Assembly (NCBI GenBank): GCA_905178155.1
Contig: CAJINV010000003.1
Span: forward strand, 393,091-457,090
Length of the DNA: 64,000 nucleotides
Reading direction: 5' to 3'
Source: Amoebophrya sp. A120
Taxonomy: Eukaryota > Sar > Dinophyceae > Syndiniales > Amoebophryaceae
Shown here: one piece after another, positions 25,100 through 36,729 of the stretch
Layout: each line of letters opens with the position of its first letter
How positions within the stretch are numbered: position 1 is the first letter of the stretch
The notes under the pieces: generated by a model
What the model was told of the DNA's origin: nothing
Seen by the model: only the letters and a program-made list of their open reading frames with translations
Databases searched by the model: none
Translations under genes and position numbers: made by a program

Positions 25100-26466
25100 A
25101 TGACTTTGTAAAATTTCAATTTTTTTCGGCACTGCTGGTAGTTGTGCATTTCAAAAGAGTTTTGCTTTTGCATTTCTCAATTTGAAATCATGGCAAGAAA
25201 ATGATCATGTTGCTGGAATAGGAATTCATCATCGTGCTACTTAAATCTTAAATCAATGAAAGGCAACGAAATACGTCCGAGTGCTTTCGCGGGCGTTTGC
25301 CTATTTGGAAGATGTTGACGAGACGGCGATTTTCTTTCTCGAGCACGCCGGCTGCAAGGTACTCGCCTGGGAACGTATGGCCCTCCTGCAGGCTATCCGG
25401 GACTATCGCGCAAGCAGAAGGAAGTAGGTCCTCTCCTTCTCCGCGTGTCGCACGTAAATGCAAGTTGAAATTCAAACGCGAGGACGTATGGAAAACGAAA
25501 TTTTAGATGCTAGGCATAAAAACATGTAGCATTGCAGTCACGGAAGCGAGTGTCGTTGTAGCCGGAGTGGAGCGACCGTTTCGAGCTTCTAAATGGTACA
25601 AGCTGCAGTTGAATCTGGGCGTGTAGAATTTTTTGCGGATCAACAGCGCCAGCACTGAATGCGAACTAACAAACTACTCCATCATAGAAAACGCATTGTT
25701 TCTGCAGTAATGGATCTCCTTCTCTAATAGACGTCCTGCTGAGATCTACTGCCCACGACGGTTTTGTACCTCGGGAACCAGTTTCACGACATAGTAGTTG
25801 CAGGTTGAAAATAAAAAGCGTTTGCGGTTACGCAGCACAATAACAACAATACCAATAAGTGGCTTTGTATCGTGCTGCGTGCTCTGGCGATAGCCACGAG
25901 CAGCGCGCGACGGTAATTTGCACGCGTAGAGCGATTTCAATTTCTACAGCGCAGCGGCGATTGCAATGTTCGAACACGGAGGAAAACGAAAAGATCTCGT
26001 TTCTTGTAGCAGCAGCGCGCCAGGATTATTAGGGATATAGACCGCGGCTTTAGCTTTTTGGAACGGCACGCGTCATGTGTAGTAGTATGTGAGGGCGAGT
26101 TGCATTTGTGAATGTGAAGCGCCTCCTACTACTTCTTCATCTTTTTTCTCGGCAATAACAGCAGCCTTTTCATCTTTTCACCGTTTTTTTTGCATTTAAA
26201 TGACCGCGGCACCGATATCGAAACAGAATCAGATTGCCGACGAGGCGGCCTTTGGTTTTGACAGTTCTTTGGATGATTTGGGACTTTGATGTTTTCACGG
26301 AACATTTTTTGGCGTTGTGTTTTCCGAGTTTTGATAAAGATAAAGTAAGACTTCTTTTTGATTTTGTGTTTGTAAAGAGAAAATAAACGTAAGAATTGCT
26401 TTGTCTCCCCATTGTATAAGAATGTTGTTCAGGTCTTCGCATTTGCATGCGGCGGCTCTGGCAACC
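25100..26466. other. Intergenic, no gene seen
   Basis: AT-rich, with short ORFs at 25297-25506 and on the minus strand at 25746-25940 that show no domain or splice logic. The last 100 bp would carry the 5' UTR of the following gene. Confidence 0.45.
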
Positions 26467-29400
26467 ATGTCGCTTTTGGATCTCCTCAGAGAACAAAATT
26501 TCATCGTTCATGCCGCACGTGTGTCTCCCTCGGTTGAGCGTGGTGCGCCAGCCGCCCGATCGTCCGGACCTGGACCGGGAGGAGGAGCTTCGTCTTCCCA
26601 GCGCCCGCTTGCCAGGTCTAGTACTTCCGGAGCTAGTACGCAATCGAAATGGAACAAGGTGCCGCTGGATCAACATGTGGCGAAAAGTACTAGACCAGAA
26701 ATCTTCAAGTGTACCATGTGTGAAGTGCTGGGCAACGATGACCGCCCAGCGATGCATGCACCCTACGCGACCTGCAAAGCAAATTGTGGTCCTACCGGGG
26801 GAAATAAGTGCGGTTGCCACTACTGCAGTTCCTGCTATGCCAATATGTGCATTCCGGGCTTCGTAGGCGGCAATTGCCTCATCAAAAGCACTTCCGACGT
26901 CGAAGCACTTGCCCGGGAAGGAAAATTGACGGAAGAGGAGGACGTGCATTTCATGCAGGTGAGCCATAGATCATTTCATTTTAGATAATGTTCATGTTGA
27001 TTTGAATTTGATATTTTTACGTAGTTCATATAGTGGGTGTGGTAGGATCGTCGCATCTTGATGAAGGTGATTTTTTTTCCTTCCTGGCTTCGAACTATTT
27101 CGTGATTGAGAGATAAAATACACATCAATTCAACAGGCCGACGACCATCACTTCACGAGCCCCAAGCGCAACTGCTGTCGCTGCCAAGCTGACCTGGGAG
27201 AAAAGAACGCCGACCAGGAGGCACTTTTCTTGGAGGCGCTGAACCGGGGTGTGGGACTGATGACGCTCCCGCAGCGTCAAGCTTTGAAGAAGTTGAAGTC
27301 CGGCATGCACCAAAACCTGGTCGCGTGGACCATGGCAATGTACTGGTACGTTACCGTATTAGTGCCCTTCGCGCGGAAACACAAGCTGCAGAACCCCTCC
27401 GAGATCTGCAACCACTTAGCGGAGGCCACGGGATTTTCACTCTCGTCTCCGTCCTCTGGTGGAGCCTCGGGGTCGTCGTCCGGTAGTGCCGGGACGTCGA
27501 GCGGGCAGCAGAAGTCTGTCGTGAACATCAAACCGGGGGTAAAAGCCAAGGGAAAGCTCCTGCTGCACAACAAGATGAAGGAACAACACCTGGAAGAAAA
27601 GTCCACAGTAAACCTGACAACACCGAGTGCGCGGGAAGCTCAGGAAGAGCTCCAGCTGACGCAAGAAAACTTTGCACAGCTCGTGGGCCGGGATTGCAAC
27701 GCGATGTTGCATTTCTTTGCAAATACTTTCGACCGCGGCTTCCAGGCTGAGTTTTCTTCCCGTCTCGCCGAAAGTAGCGCGGCACCCATGATGGGGCTAG
27801 TGCAAGGTGAGCTCGGCGAGGAAGATCATCACGACGAAGACGTCGAACTAGACGAGGCTAGTAGCAAACATCAGTCCAGCGAGAAAATCATGGGGCACCG
27901 TCCGTCCGCAAGTAGCGGTAGCACAACAGGCACACATCAGACACATGAAGACGCAGCAAGACCAGGCACGGGCACTACAACTCTGAGCCTCAGCACCTCT
28001 GCAACCAGCCCGTCCGGGACCTCCGACTACTTTGGGCAGGGTGTCGTGGTTCCTGGTTCACCAATCGCCGGCACTGTATCGGGAGCGGCCTCACCGACGG
28101 CTTTGTCTTCGCCCGCGGCAGATCAACACGCTGGCACAGCCTATCAACTACAATCGGAAGAAGAGTGGCCTCCCCTTCGCCGACCGCCGGTTCCGGCGGC
28201 CGCCCCGCGCGACAGCAGCTCCGAGGTGGACCCATCATCGCCGAAATCACCAAAGCAACGAGGCCCGCTGTTGAACAAGTCGGCGGCAGTAACCTCCACC
28301 ATTGCCAAGGTTGTGAGCAAAGTTTGTTGCAATGCGGAGAAAAATAAGTCTCCCGTGACGCAGCTGCAGGCCACGACCAGTCCGCGATCTCCGAGCGGGT
28401 CTTCAGACGCCGGCGCCATGGTCCCACCACCGCCGCCGCCAATGAAGATGAAAGGTTCTAGTAATATGCTCACTTCCATTGTCCCCGGCACCAGCGGGGC
28501 CGCGAAGAGTACTAAAGCGGCTCCAGCTGGGATAGCAAGTTCCTCCGCACACAACACCACCACAGCCGCAGCTGCGGTTTCAAAAGCGAAGTCTGCTGCC
28601 GCGGCCGCACGGGCAGGTGGGCAATTGCTGCCGAAAAAAGCCGTGCGAAGGCAATTCTCGTCCTCCACACCGCTCGCGCAAGGTTCCCCCGCGACCCCGG
28701 ATGACTACCAACAAGGCTTTGAACAAAGCATGCGCGGCGCCATTAGTGTGTGGAAGCTCGCACTGGAAAACCTGGAAGCGAAGGGCCTCACCCCGGTTTA
28801 CGCGCTGCCAAAGACAAGTACCGAATTATGCGGGTCTAGTACAACCTCGAAGTTTGAACCCGTCCGGGCGGTCTTGGAAAGCGAAGAGATGGACAGCGTA
28901 ATTCCGCTGTTGGACCAGTGGGACCGCGAACTGTACGACAGGGCGCTGCCGCTGGGAAAATCCGAGTACTACAAGTCCATACACTCCCCGCAGGCCGAAG
29001 AGTCGCGCCGGGAGGACGCCCTTGTTGCCCTCAGTTTCGCCGCCGACGACGAAGATTTGTCGGCTTTCATGTCCCCAGCAGAAATCGAGGCACAGCGACG
29101 CATGCTAGAGATGTACAAACACGGCAGCTCTAGTGCGAGCGGTGGAGCAGAACCTCGTCGCGGCGGTGGGGGTTCCACAACGGCCTCGAGCGCCGCGCGC
29201 GACCGGTCTATGGAAGCAGAGGATCGCGATCACCGCGCCGGGTGGCGGGGCGGGGGTGATTATTATGATCCGCGTGAAGATCAAGATTATGGCGGTCCCT
29301 ATTACAACTACGACGACGAAGAGGAGGAGTACTATCGCCGGAGGCGGGGGTACAACGACCAGGGAGGTCACGACGACCACGAGCAGGGCCACGATTATGA

Positions 29401-30016
29401 TGACTATTACCGTCAGCGAGGCGGGTACGACCAAGGCTACGATCATAGACAAGACGACTTCTATGGTCGCGGCTACGGGCCACGAGATTCGTCCGCAGGC
29501 GCGCGGGGTGGATATGATCACCAGGACTACGACGACGGCCAATACCATCGTGAGTGGGATAGAATTGAAGACGAGCAGTACCATGCGGACCAGGAGCGAG
29601 GATGGTGGGATCGCGACCAGGGCTGGAGTGGATACTACGATCATCATCAGGGCGAAGACGACCGCCAACGTCATAGAGGCTGGACTTCATCTGCGACCAC
29701 CGACTACGCTGATCATACCCAAGGACTAGAGCACCAGGATCAACATCATGATGGCCCGCGTCGCATCGCGCGGCGGGACAGTGCACACGAGCGCTTCGGT
29801 GCTGAAGGACGAGACGAAAGAGAGCGTGCTAGTACTGCCACTCAGCATCCACCACTTGCTTCCGGTAGTGCTGGGTCCAGCTATCGACCGGCGCCCGCGT
29901 GGACGTCGGAACGGGAGGTAGGTAGAGGTAGTCATGACGAGCCCGTCGAGCCAAGGACCGAAGACACTGACGGCGTCGCGCACGGAGAACAACAGGGTAC
30001 TAGTACTTCATCTTAA
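26467..30016 (+). CDS. Cys-rich protein with Tyr/Asp/Gly/Arg-rich disordered tail
   Basis: Two exons, 26467-26958 and 27137-30016, joined by a GT-AG intron in phase 0; 1123 aa if the ATG at 26467 is used (26422 is also in frame). Residues about 78-135 hold many Cys and His (FKCTMCEVL, then CKANC, CGCHYCSSCY and CIPGF), and NCCRCQ follows just after the intron. This pattern suggests zinc binding, but I do not recognise the fold. The middle is Ser/Thr/Ala/Pro-rich with SPxxP-type segments. The last 300 residues are dominated by Tyr, Asp, Gly, Arg, Gln and His (YYRRRRGYN, HDYDDYYRQRGG), like tails of RNA-binding or condensate-forming proteins. A possible donor at 29928 (GTAGTC) could instead splice to 31298 and fuse this gene with the next one. 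Confidence 0.72.
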
Positions 30017-31266
30017 ATTAGGTCTTTGCGTCGTTGCTGTACTATTTCGTAAGAAAGTGTGAAAGTCGTGACCTAGGCCTGATCGTGATTTTTTACGTCG
30101 ATCACAGCACTGTGAACTCTTTATTTTCATCGCCAACATAAGTTGGAAGGTCAACGACCATGGTGGTCCTCTTTTTTAGTTACACAATAGCCTTTGCACC
30201 GATGTGTACGAACACCACCGCCATGAGAACAAGGATGTTTCAAATTATGAATTTTCTTGCTCTTGGTCTTGGCGCAACTTAAACTTTAACTTTTTGCTTT
30301 TCGCTACCCGTACCCCTGATTTTGAGCCACCTCATCTCTCAATCTCTTCAAGAGGCAGCAGCGTGCCGTTTTTACTTTAGTCGCATCGGACCATGTTCAA
30401 GAATACAGATTATCGTCGTCTTTCAGCATTCGACCTCATGCGTGAACATCGCGAAACATGTTGTGTGTGACCAATTTACTACGGATCTGCAGCGCATCTC
30501 AAAACTAGCACTCGCCACGCAAAACCTCTACTTTATTTCGTTGTAATCTCCACTCACTTAATGTGTACTAGCAAAAGTAGAACGAGCAAGTGTCGTGCAC
30601 AGACATGGGGGAATTCACATCGACCGTGATGTGCGGTTAGACCAGAAGATCGAAGGAAGGACCACCTTTCTATATGTGTATCCATAATTTCTATTTCATC
30701 GATGGACACGAAAACCGATTGACCCGAATGTGATCGAAGAGGCACCACTTTTCCTCGGTGCGGATGCACCTGCTTCTCCGACTACACCTGGGAATCATAC
30801 GCAAGTATGCGTGAGAAATGTTTCTACAAAAGCAAAACTGTGGTCGGCTCTGCATTCATATTTTTCTTGTTTGATCGCGTTGTCGTTTGCACGGACGACG
30901 TTTGCTAAATTCTATACGATTACTTTTTTTTCTGCTCGTGGCTCCTACCCCGTTCTCTTTTCTATTCCCGACGGACCAATGAATAGCTCGAAGTAGCCGT
31001 GCACGTGACTGCAATGAAGAAGTGGTTCTTTTGCTTGGGACTTTTTTTGTCGGTCTGACTGTGGTTCTCTTTCTTGGGGCTTGGCTCTTTGGCCGGCTCA
31101 TAGAAACGTTAAAATCCAACTTGATGCATCTCGAGTGCATCTCGAGTTGGAATAATTATTGAAGAGGGCGGTGTGTGGACCACCAAGCGGAGAAGCAAAG
31201 TCTTACCTCAGGATTTGTCTTTGTTGCGTTACAGCTTCATACGTACGATTACATTGATGTACATTC
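30017..31266. other. Intergenic or long intron
   Basis: No coding evidence. AT-rich. The stretch at about 31120-31153 contains a tandem GCATCTCGAGT duplication. If the alternative splice 29928 to 31298 is used, most of this is intron. Confidence 0.4.
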
Positions 31267-33086
31267 ATGTTGTTGCAATTCAAAAAAAATGTCACAGCTT
31301 CCGGTGCGTGGCGTGCATGGCGCGGATGGACGCAAGCGGGGGGAGGACAAGAATCGGCGCATGATGGTGGTTGGACCGGGTATGATTATGGGAGGTCGCA
31401 AGCAGGTTACGAGTACGACTACCAAGAGCACCATCATGCGCAGTATGACCACCTTGACCGCGCGCACAATCACCCCGTCGTCTCGGACTCAAGTCGTATG
31501 CAAAGTGGAGCTCCTGCAAGTGGTGCCGCAGGACGAGAACAACTGCCGCGTACCTCCGCAGCAAACACGGCCTGGGGTCGTGCCTGGCCGACGTCTGGGA
31601 CGAGCAGTGTCGCGCACCAGGCGCCAATTTCGCAAGATGGAAGGATGGCCACTACTTCGGAGGCACACTCACGCGGCCAGCCAACATCGGCTGCTCGTAC
31701 TGAGCAGGCGGTTCCGTTCGCGTCGACCGGCGCTTCGACTTCGAGTACTTCTGCAGCGAGTACATCTGCCGCCAAACGAGTCTGGCGAAGTATCCCCGGG
31801 GCCCCAACTGCAACGACGTCTGCTTCTAGTAGTAGTATGACGAGAGGCGGCGGTGGTGCGCAGATCCAGGGAGGGGCCGCGGGAGGAGCAGCTGCTGCTG
31901 CACAACGTGATTTTGTTCAGCAGACCACGGGAGCTTCCGGGGCGGGACCTTCATCACAGTTTGACCGTGGACAGTTTGGTGAGACCGCTCCGCTGTTCGC
32001 AAATAGGGGCCCCGGTTTGGAGACCCTGTTCACAGCGGCCACTATGAGCCGCATGGGCAACATCCAGCACTTGTCTTCGACCGCTCCTGCTCCGGAACCA
32101 CCGGGTCCAGCAGCACAGGAACAAGAAATCGTGGCTGCTTTATTGGAAGACGACCCCCGCAGCATGCGATACCGAGATGAAATACTATCAGCATGGCCCG
32201 GTATATTGGAAACCGTCGGCGCGGCAGGGCAGGGGCCTCCCGGGAGGGCCGCGGCTTCGTCCCGCCAGACCGCAATAATGCCCGGAATCGCAGCCAGAAT
32301 GTCGGAGCTGGGCGTGTCGTCTGTGCCGCCGCCTACCAAGGCGCCACCACGGAATGTTCACTTTGGTGGAACAGCGACTCCTCGAGGACCGTCGCAGGTG
32401 GTGGCAGATGGCGTGTCATCAAACGGAGCGCCGAGAACGGCAGTGCAGAACGCAGCCGCGCCGACGTCATCTTCAGGTATGACGACCACCAGCGCCGGAG
32501 CTTTTTCTCGCATGTTGGCACCACCACCAGCACCAGCAGTAGCGGCATCAAATCTCGCACCACCGCAAATGCGACCAGGAGGCGCAGCTGCGCCGACGGC
32601 TGCTGGATCGCACCAGCACCAGCATATCTCCGATCACTACCGTCGAGCGCCTGGGGTACTTGGATTATCTTTTACTTGCTACAAAAGTGTGTGATGATCT
32701 TACTGGCTTGAATTCTTTATGTCCTCATTTTCAGCTACTACATCGTGATTGTTTTGCTTTCAAATAAAATCAAAATCTCATGCGGACGAATAGCGATTTT
32801 TTTATTTTTTTGGTACTTTGGTGCGATGAAAAAGAAAATGAATCAGAATCTGAACATATCCAAAAAAGACTATGCGACTCGATAATTATATCAGGCGCAG
32901 GAGCGCGGAACGGTAGCAGCGCGGCACATTGCCGCTCGACGACCTCCTGCTCCTACCAGGTTGCAACCCGGGGGCAGCGGGACAGCAGCGACTACAAATG
33001 CAAATCCGGCTGGCACCAGTATCCGGCCGGGGTCCACGACAAATGATCATGTGCCCGTTGTTCAAGGTCGGAGAGCGCAGATGTAG
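31267..33086 (+). CDS. Ala/Gly/Pro/Ser-rich low-complexity protein
   Basis: Two exons, 31267-32655 and 32895-33086, with a GT-AG intron in phase 0; 526 aa if the ATG at 31267 is right. The opening (YDYGRSQAGYEYDY) has the same Tyr/Asp/Gly bias as the tail of the preceding gene. The body is low-complexity, with TSAAR, SSTSAAST and PPPAPAVAAS segments, and one ordered-looking patch (EIVAALLEDDPRSMRYRDEILSA is split here as EIVAALLEDDP and RSMRYRDEILSA). No domain is recognised. It may be the 3' part of the 26.5-kb gene, since a donor at 29928 and acceptor at 31297/31298 join in phase. The C-terminus could also differ, because another acceptor lies near 33137. Confidence 0.5.
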
Positions 33087-33706
33087 GATGGTTTATTTTC
33101 TTAAGACTTTCATTCTTCTTGCTTTTCTTTTTCCAGGGGGACGAAGGGTGGTGGCCCTTGCCGAGCCAGACGTATGCTCTAGACCACTTTGACTTTGTCT
33201 TCAACTTTAAGTTTGATTTTTGTCTTGATTTACTATGTGCTAAAAACAGCACATCGATTTATTGCAAGTTTTGGCCTAGAAAATATAGTCTTTTGTAGAC
33301 AACCCTCTAGAAGTTCTTTTTTTTTTGCCCTTGCAACGATAAAATTCCAACTGCAATGTCTTGCTTTCGAGAATATGAATATCAATAGCGAAGATAGTAC
33401 CGAAGTAGTTTTTCCCTCAGAAAATGACAGTTACCAATTTATGGAGAAGAAGAAACAACAGAAGCAGGAGCGTTAGCGCGTCTGTGAGTGGTTTGAAAGA
33501 AAAAAAAAAATTGTTGCGAACCTCACAGTTTTACGCCCGAGACAAGCCATATCGTGTTTTTCTTTCGAATCTGGTGTCGCCTTTCATCTTTCGAAGCAGC
33601 TTCATGATCTGTTTCATTGCTTCTTGGCCTAGATCTGCACCTGTCAAGTTCGAGAAGCTGAAGTTCCAGACCTGCAGGATCACAAGTAACGACTGATCAA
33701 TTGAGG
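33087..33706. other. Intergenic, no gene seen
   Basis: AT-rich, with small ORFs (33189-33476, 33424-33696) lacking domains. A TTTTTCCAG acceptor-like site near 33137 may belong to an alternative 3' exon of the gene to the left. Confidence 0.4.
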
Positions 33707-33780
33707 ATTCGGCTAGAATTTTTTCATTAGCAACTTGCATAATTCGTTCACCAGCACGCTCAGGAGGAACTGAAGGAGTT
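33707..33780 (+). repeat. Dispersed repeat R, copy 1
   Basis: Contains ATTCGGCTAGAATTTTTTC, then GCATAATTCGTTCACCAGC, then CTCAGGAGGAACTGAAG. Near-identical to copy 2 (34439-34509) along its whole length, and its right half is shared with copies 3 and 4. Confidence 0.85.
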
Positions 33781-33949
33781 CTGAGCAGGGAGGCCGCCAG
33801 AGGAAAGCACCTCGCCTACGGTAGCTGGCAATGGTCCGCTTCTCGCGTTTCTACCTTCCTGCCCCGGCAGGCCCGGCTCTCCACCCCTCAGCTGCTCCAG
33901 CTGCTCTGGCCTGTTAGTGTTGAGGATTCGGGCTGACCACGGGGGGGTC

Positions 33950-34045
33950 GACTGCTCTCCGGAAATTTGTCTGCACCCCCACCAGAGAGGGTGTTCAGGA
34001 CGCCCCCCCTACCGGAGCTGCAGACAAATTTCTGGAGAGCAGTTA
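33950..34045. mobile_element. Small foldback (MITE-like) element
   Basis: The left arm begins GACTGCTCTCCGGAAATTTG and the right arm (34019-34045) is its near-exact reverse complement. A third copy of the arm (AGAAATTTGTCTGCACCCCC) lies at 34072-34097. No protein is encoded. No clear target duplication was found. Confidence 0.65.
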
Positions 34046-34438
34046 CCAATGCCAATGCGGTTTTGGCTTCCCCAGAAATTTGTCTGCACCCCCACCATTT
34101 GCCCCCCATTGCGACCGCCCTGGCCCCGGACGGGAAGGTCCGGCCCGGACTCCAGGGCTGCCGTTTTTGATCTCCTTCAGAGGCCCAGAGAAAGGTAGCG
34201 AAGAATGAGAAACGCAAGAGAGTTAGGCCTTCAATACTCTTGAGCCACCCCCGCAATGACGCACTCCCCCGTGTCCGCCATCTCGTGCATGAAGTGTCCT
34301 GATTTAACAGGGGAAGTCGCAACTCTGCCACGTTTCGGGCAGCAGTCTTGTTCCCAGTAGCAGGAATAGAGGCGGCCTCGCGCCGCCGCAAAAGTGAACT
34401 TTTGAATTTTTCAGCCGCAGACAAAATTCCTCTTGGTA

Positions 34439-34509
34439 ATTCGGCTAGAATTTTTTCATTAGCAACTTGCATAATTCGTGTTTACCAGCACGCTCAGGGG
34501 GAACTGAAG
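34439..34509 (+). repeat. Dispersed repeat R, copy 2
   Basis: Matches copy 1 (33707-33780), including the left half starting ATTCGGCTAGAATTTT. It differs by a small insertion after GCATAATTCGT. Confidence 0.85.
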
Positions 34510-34764
34510 CGACCGGCATCGCGGGATCCGCTCGTAAGTGGCTGCCTTTGGCAGCCCTGTATGAATGACATGATGTTGGACAAAGTTCGTAGAGAATACC
34601 ATGCGGCAGCGGCACGCACCCCGCGCCGGTGGCACGGTGGATGTTGCTTCGTCCAAATGGCGCGGTGTTCGGGACGGCCAAAGTGCCCGAATCCGCTCGG
34701 GGAACGCGTTAAAAACGCAGGCATTTCCATGCCTGTGGCCAGAAAAGTCGCGAGTTTTCCTGCT

Positions 34765-34975
34765 CAAAAGACTTTGAAAAGACTTTGGAAAGACTTCGGG
34801 AAAAGCGCCCGGAAGAGCGCGCTTTTTGAAAGCTTCGCCCGATGGTATGGCCAATTTTGGCCATGCAAAAACGGGAGCGCTTTTCAAAGTCTTTTCAAAG
34901 TCTTTTCGAAGTCTTTTCAAAGTCTTTTCGAAGTCTTTTCCAAAGTCTTTTCAAAGTCTTTTCGAAGTCTTTTGT
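34765..34975. repeat. Inverted array of AAGTCTTTTC words
   Basis: The left part has AAAAGACTTTG-type words (three). The right part has about ten tandem AAGTCTTTTC words alternating with CAAAG or CGAAG spacers. Left and right are complementary, so the stretch can fold back on itself around a GC-rich core (TGGCCAATTTTGGCCA near 34848). It is simple repeat DNA; any ORF across it is meaningless. Confidence 0.75.
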
Positions 34976-35141
34976 CTGACTTTGGCGAGGCCCCCGGGCC
35001 TCAGACTTTGGCACGGGAAAATGGACCATACCGTCGGGATTCGGCCAGTAGGGCGGGTCCAAAAGAGGCAAAGAAGGCCAATTTTGGCCATTCGTGTGCT
35101 GCCGTGCCCCCGGGGCTGCGCGCGTGCCGCATGGTACACGA

Positions 35142-35300
35142 ACACGAACTCGCCAGTCGGGCGCCCGACTGGCGAGTTCGTGTAAGTCGATTTCGACTTA
35201 CACGCGATTTCGACCTTCCTCGTGTCAGTGACACGCGACCATCCTAAAAGAAAATCCATCTCCGGAGTTCGTGTCAGTCGAAATCGCCTTACACGAACTC
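35142..35300. repeat. Cluster of perfect palindromes
   Basis: 35142-35183 is a perfect 42-bp palindrome with 21-bp arms (left arm starts ACACGAACTCGCC, right arm ends GGCGAGTTCGTGT) and no loop. It overlaps a second one at 35179-35204 (12-bp arms, CGTGTAAGTCGA, 2-bp loop). A third is at 35221-35235 (CGTGTCA, 1-bp loop). At 35267-35300 a looser inverted pair (GTTCGTGT / ACACGAAC) precedes a second copy of the CGAACTCGCCAGTCGGGC word. The same words are reused in each. Confidence 0.9.
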
Positions 35301-35626
35301 GCCAGTCGGGCGCCCGACTCCCCCCTTCTGAATTGTAGTGTCGTCGTGTTTAACGTCGAAATCCGACGGCACGCTGGATCGCCAAAAACCCTCTTCCGCA
35401 ACACACATCCTCAAACATTTCTGGGACCTAGAGAGCCCTCTGCTACGCCCCTGTTTCTTCAGGTGGTCATAGAAAAATTTTTGCGCGCTGCGCGCGCGTA
35501 AATGCCCCCTACGGCATGTGCCGCCACGAGTCAAAAGAAAAAACTCGCTCGCGCGCCGCGCGCGAACCACTTCAAACCACACCAGACTTCGCCCCGCAAG
35601 AAGTACGTCTGTCAGTGCGTCTGTTG

Positions 35627-35678
35627 GCATAATTCGTTCACCAGCACACTCAGGAGGAACTGAAGAAGTTCCTACTTG
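35627..35678 (+). repeat. Dispersed repeat R, copy 3
   Basis: GCATAATTCGTTCACCAGC through GAAGAAGTTCCTACTTG. Nearly identical to copy 4 (36402-36453). Its last five bases ACTTG are the left target duplication of the TIR element that follows. Confidence 0.88.
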
Positions 35679-36372
35679 TACTCAGAGAAAAACTGTGATA
35701 CAGAAAAAAATTTGAAATTTTGATTCGCAGCAACGCTGCGGATACGGTTAAACTACTTTGCATTTGGTCGACAGAGCGACATTGCAAAGTCGTCAGCTGG
35801 TTGCAGGCTCCGGACGACGAAAACCGGCCCACCAAGATTGGGCAGACCTAAACCCACCACACCATGAGGAATGAAATTGAATTTGCGACGCGTTATCGTA
35901 TTTTTTGCATGACGCCAACGAAGGCGCTGAGAAGTTTTTCCGTCGAGTGCTCCGGCGAGTACCTCGGTCGAGCTGCTGTATCACACTTTTACAAATACAA
36001 TTTCACTAAGCGGAAGCTAACGCCGGTGCTATGGTGGATTTGTAAAAGTGTGATACAGGAGCAGCGCAGTGCACTCGTGCGAGCACTACCGCGATCTGCT
36101 GTATCACAGTTTTCCAACTGGCCAAGTGTTGCGCTTCAGCTGTCTTCCAAAAGTGCTCACTTCGCATATAAAAAATGAGATATATTCGCTGGACTTGATT
36201 CCAGTCCCTGCCTCACGGTCGCCACCTCGACCACCTACTTACCTGCTCTGGCCGCCCATTGCGGCGTGTGGTCTTTGGCTGCAAGTCGTTGCGGCAACCG
36301 CACTCAAATACTGTTCGCCTCGGCGAGTCAAAATTTCAAATTTTTTTCTGTATCGCAGTTTTTCTCTCAGTA
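35679..36372. mobile_element. 694-bp non-autonomous TIR element with 5-bp TSD
   Basis: The left end TACTCAGAGAAAAACTG and right end (complement of TACTGAGAGAAAAACTG) form inverted repeats of about 48 bp that continue through GATACAGAAAAAAATTTG. The flanking repeat is ACTTG, exact (35674-35678 and 36373-36377). The empty site is visible in repeat R copy 4, where the same host sequence runs CCTACTTGTTCATG without an insert. A nested inverted repeat (TGTATCACACTTTTACAAAT at about 35969 and its complement at about 36040) lies inside. No transposase ORF. Confidence 0.9.
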
Positions 36373-36401
36373 ACTTGCTCATGCTCACTAACACGTAACT
36401 A

Positions 36402-36453
36402 GCATAATTCGTTCACCAGCACGCTCAGGAGGAACTGAAGAAGTTCCTACTTG
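36402..36453 (+). repeat. Dispersed repeat R, copy 4 (empty site)
   Basis: Matches copy 3 base for base except for one or two positions and continues past ACTTG into TTCATGCTCA, as the host sequence does on the right of the 694-bp element. It therefore represents the uninterrupted form. Confidence 0.88.
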
Positions 36454-36729
36454 TTCATGCTCATACGCCTGCACTAACACGTAAGCGTTTTTTTTTGCGA
36501 TCATTGAAATGTATAGTAGAACACGACAAGGTTGGTGGAAATGAAATCATCTCCATCTCGTTGGTGTGATCTGTCGAAGCTATCAAGCTCAAGCATGTGC
36601 CATCTATAGGAATCACTACTTTAGGTTCATAGTATGACATTCCGGTTGTACTACTACGCATTGATTTTTTTATAGAAGCCTTCTGAAGAATCTGAGTCGT
36701 CTTGGTCAACAAGGGTTGTAGTCCAAGCC
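36454..36729. other. Short intergenic gap
   Basis: No feature seen apart from a T run near 36490. It would contain the 5' UTR of the next gene. Confidence 0.4.
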
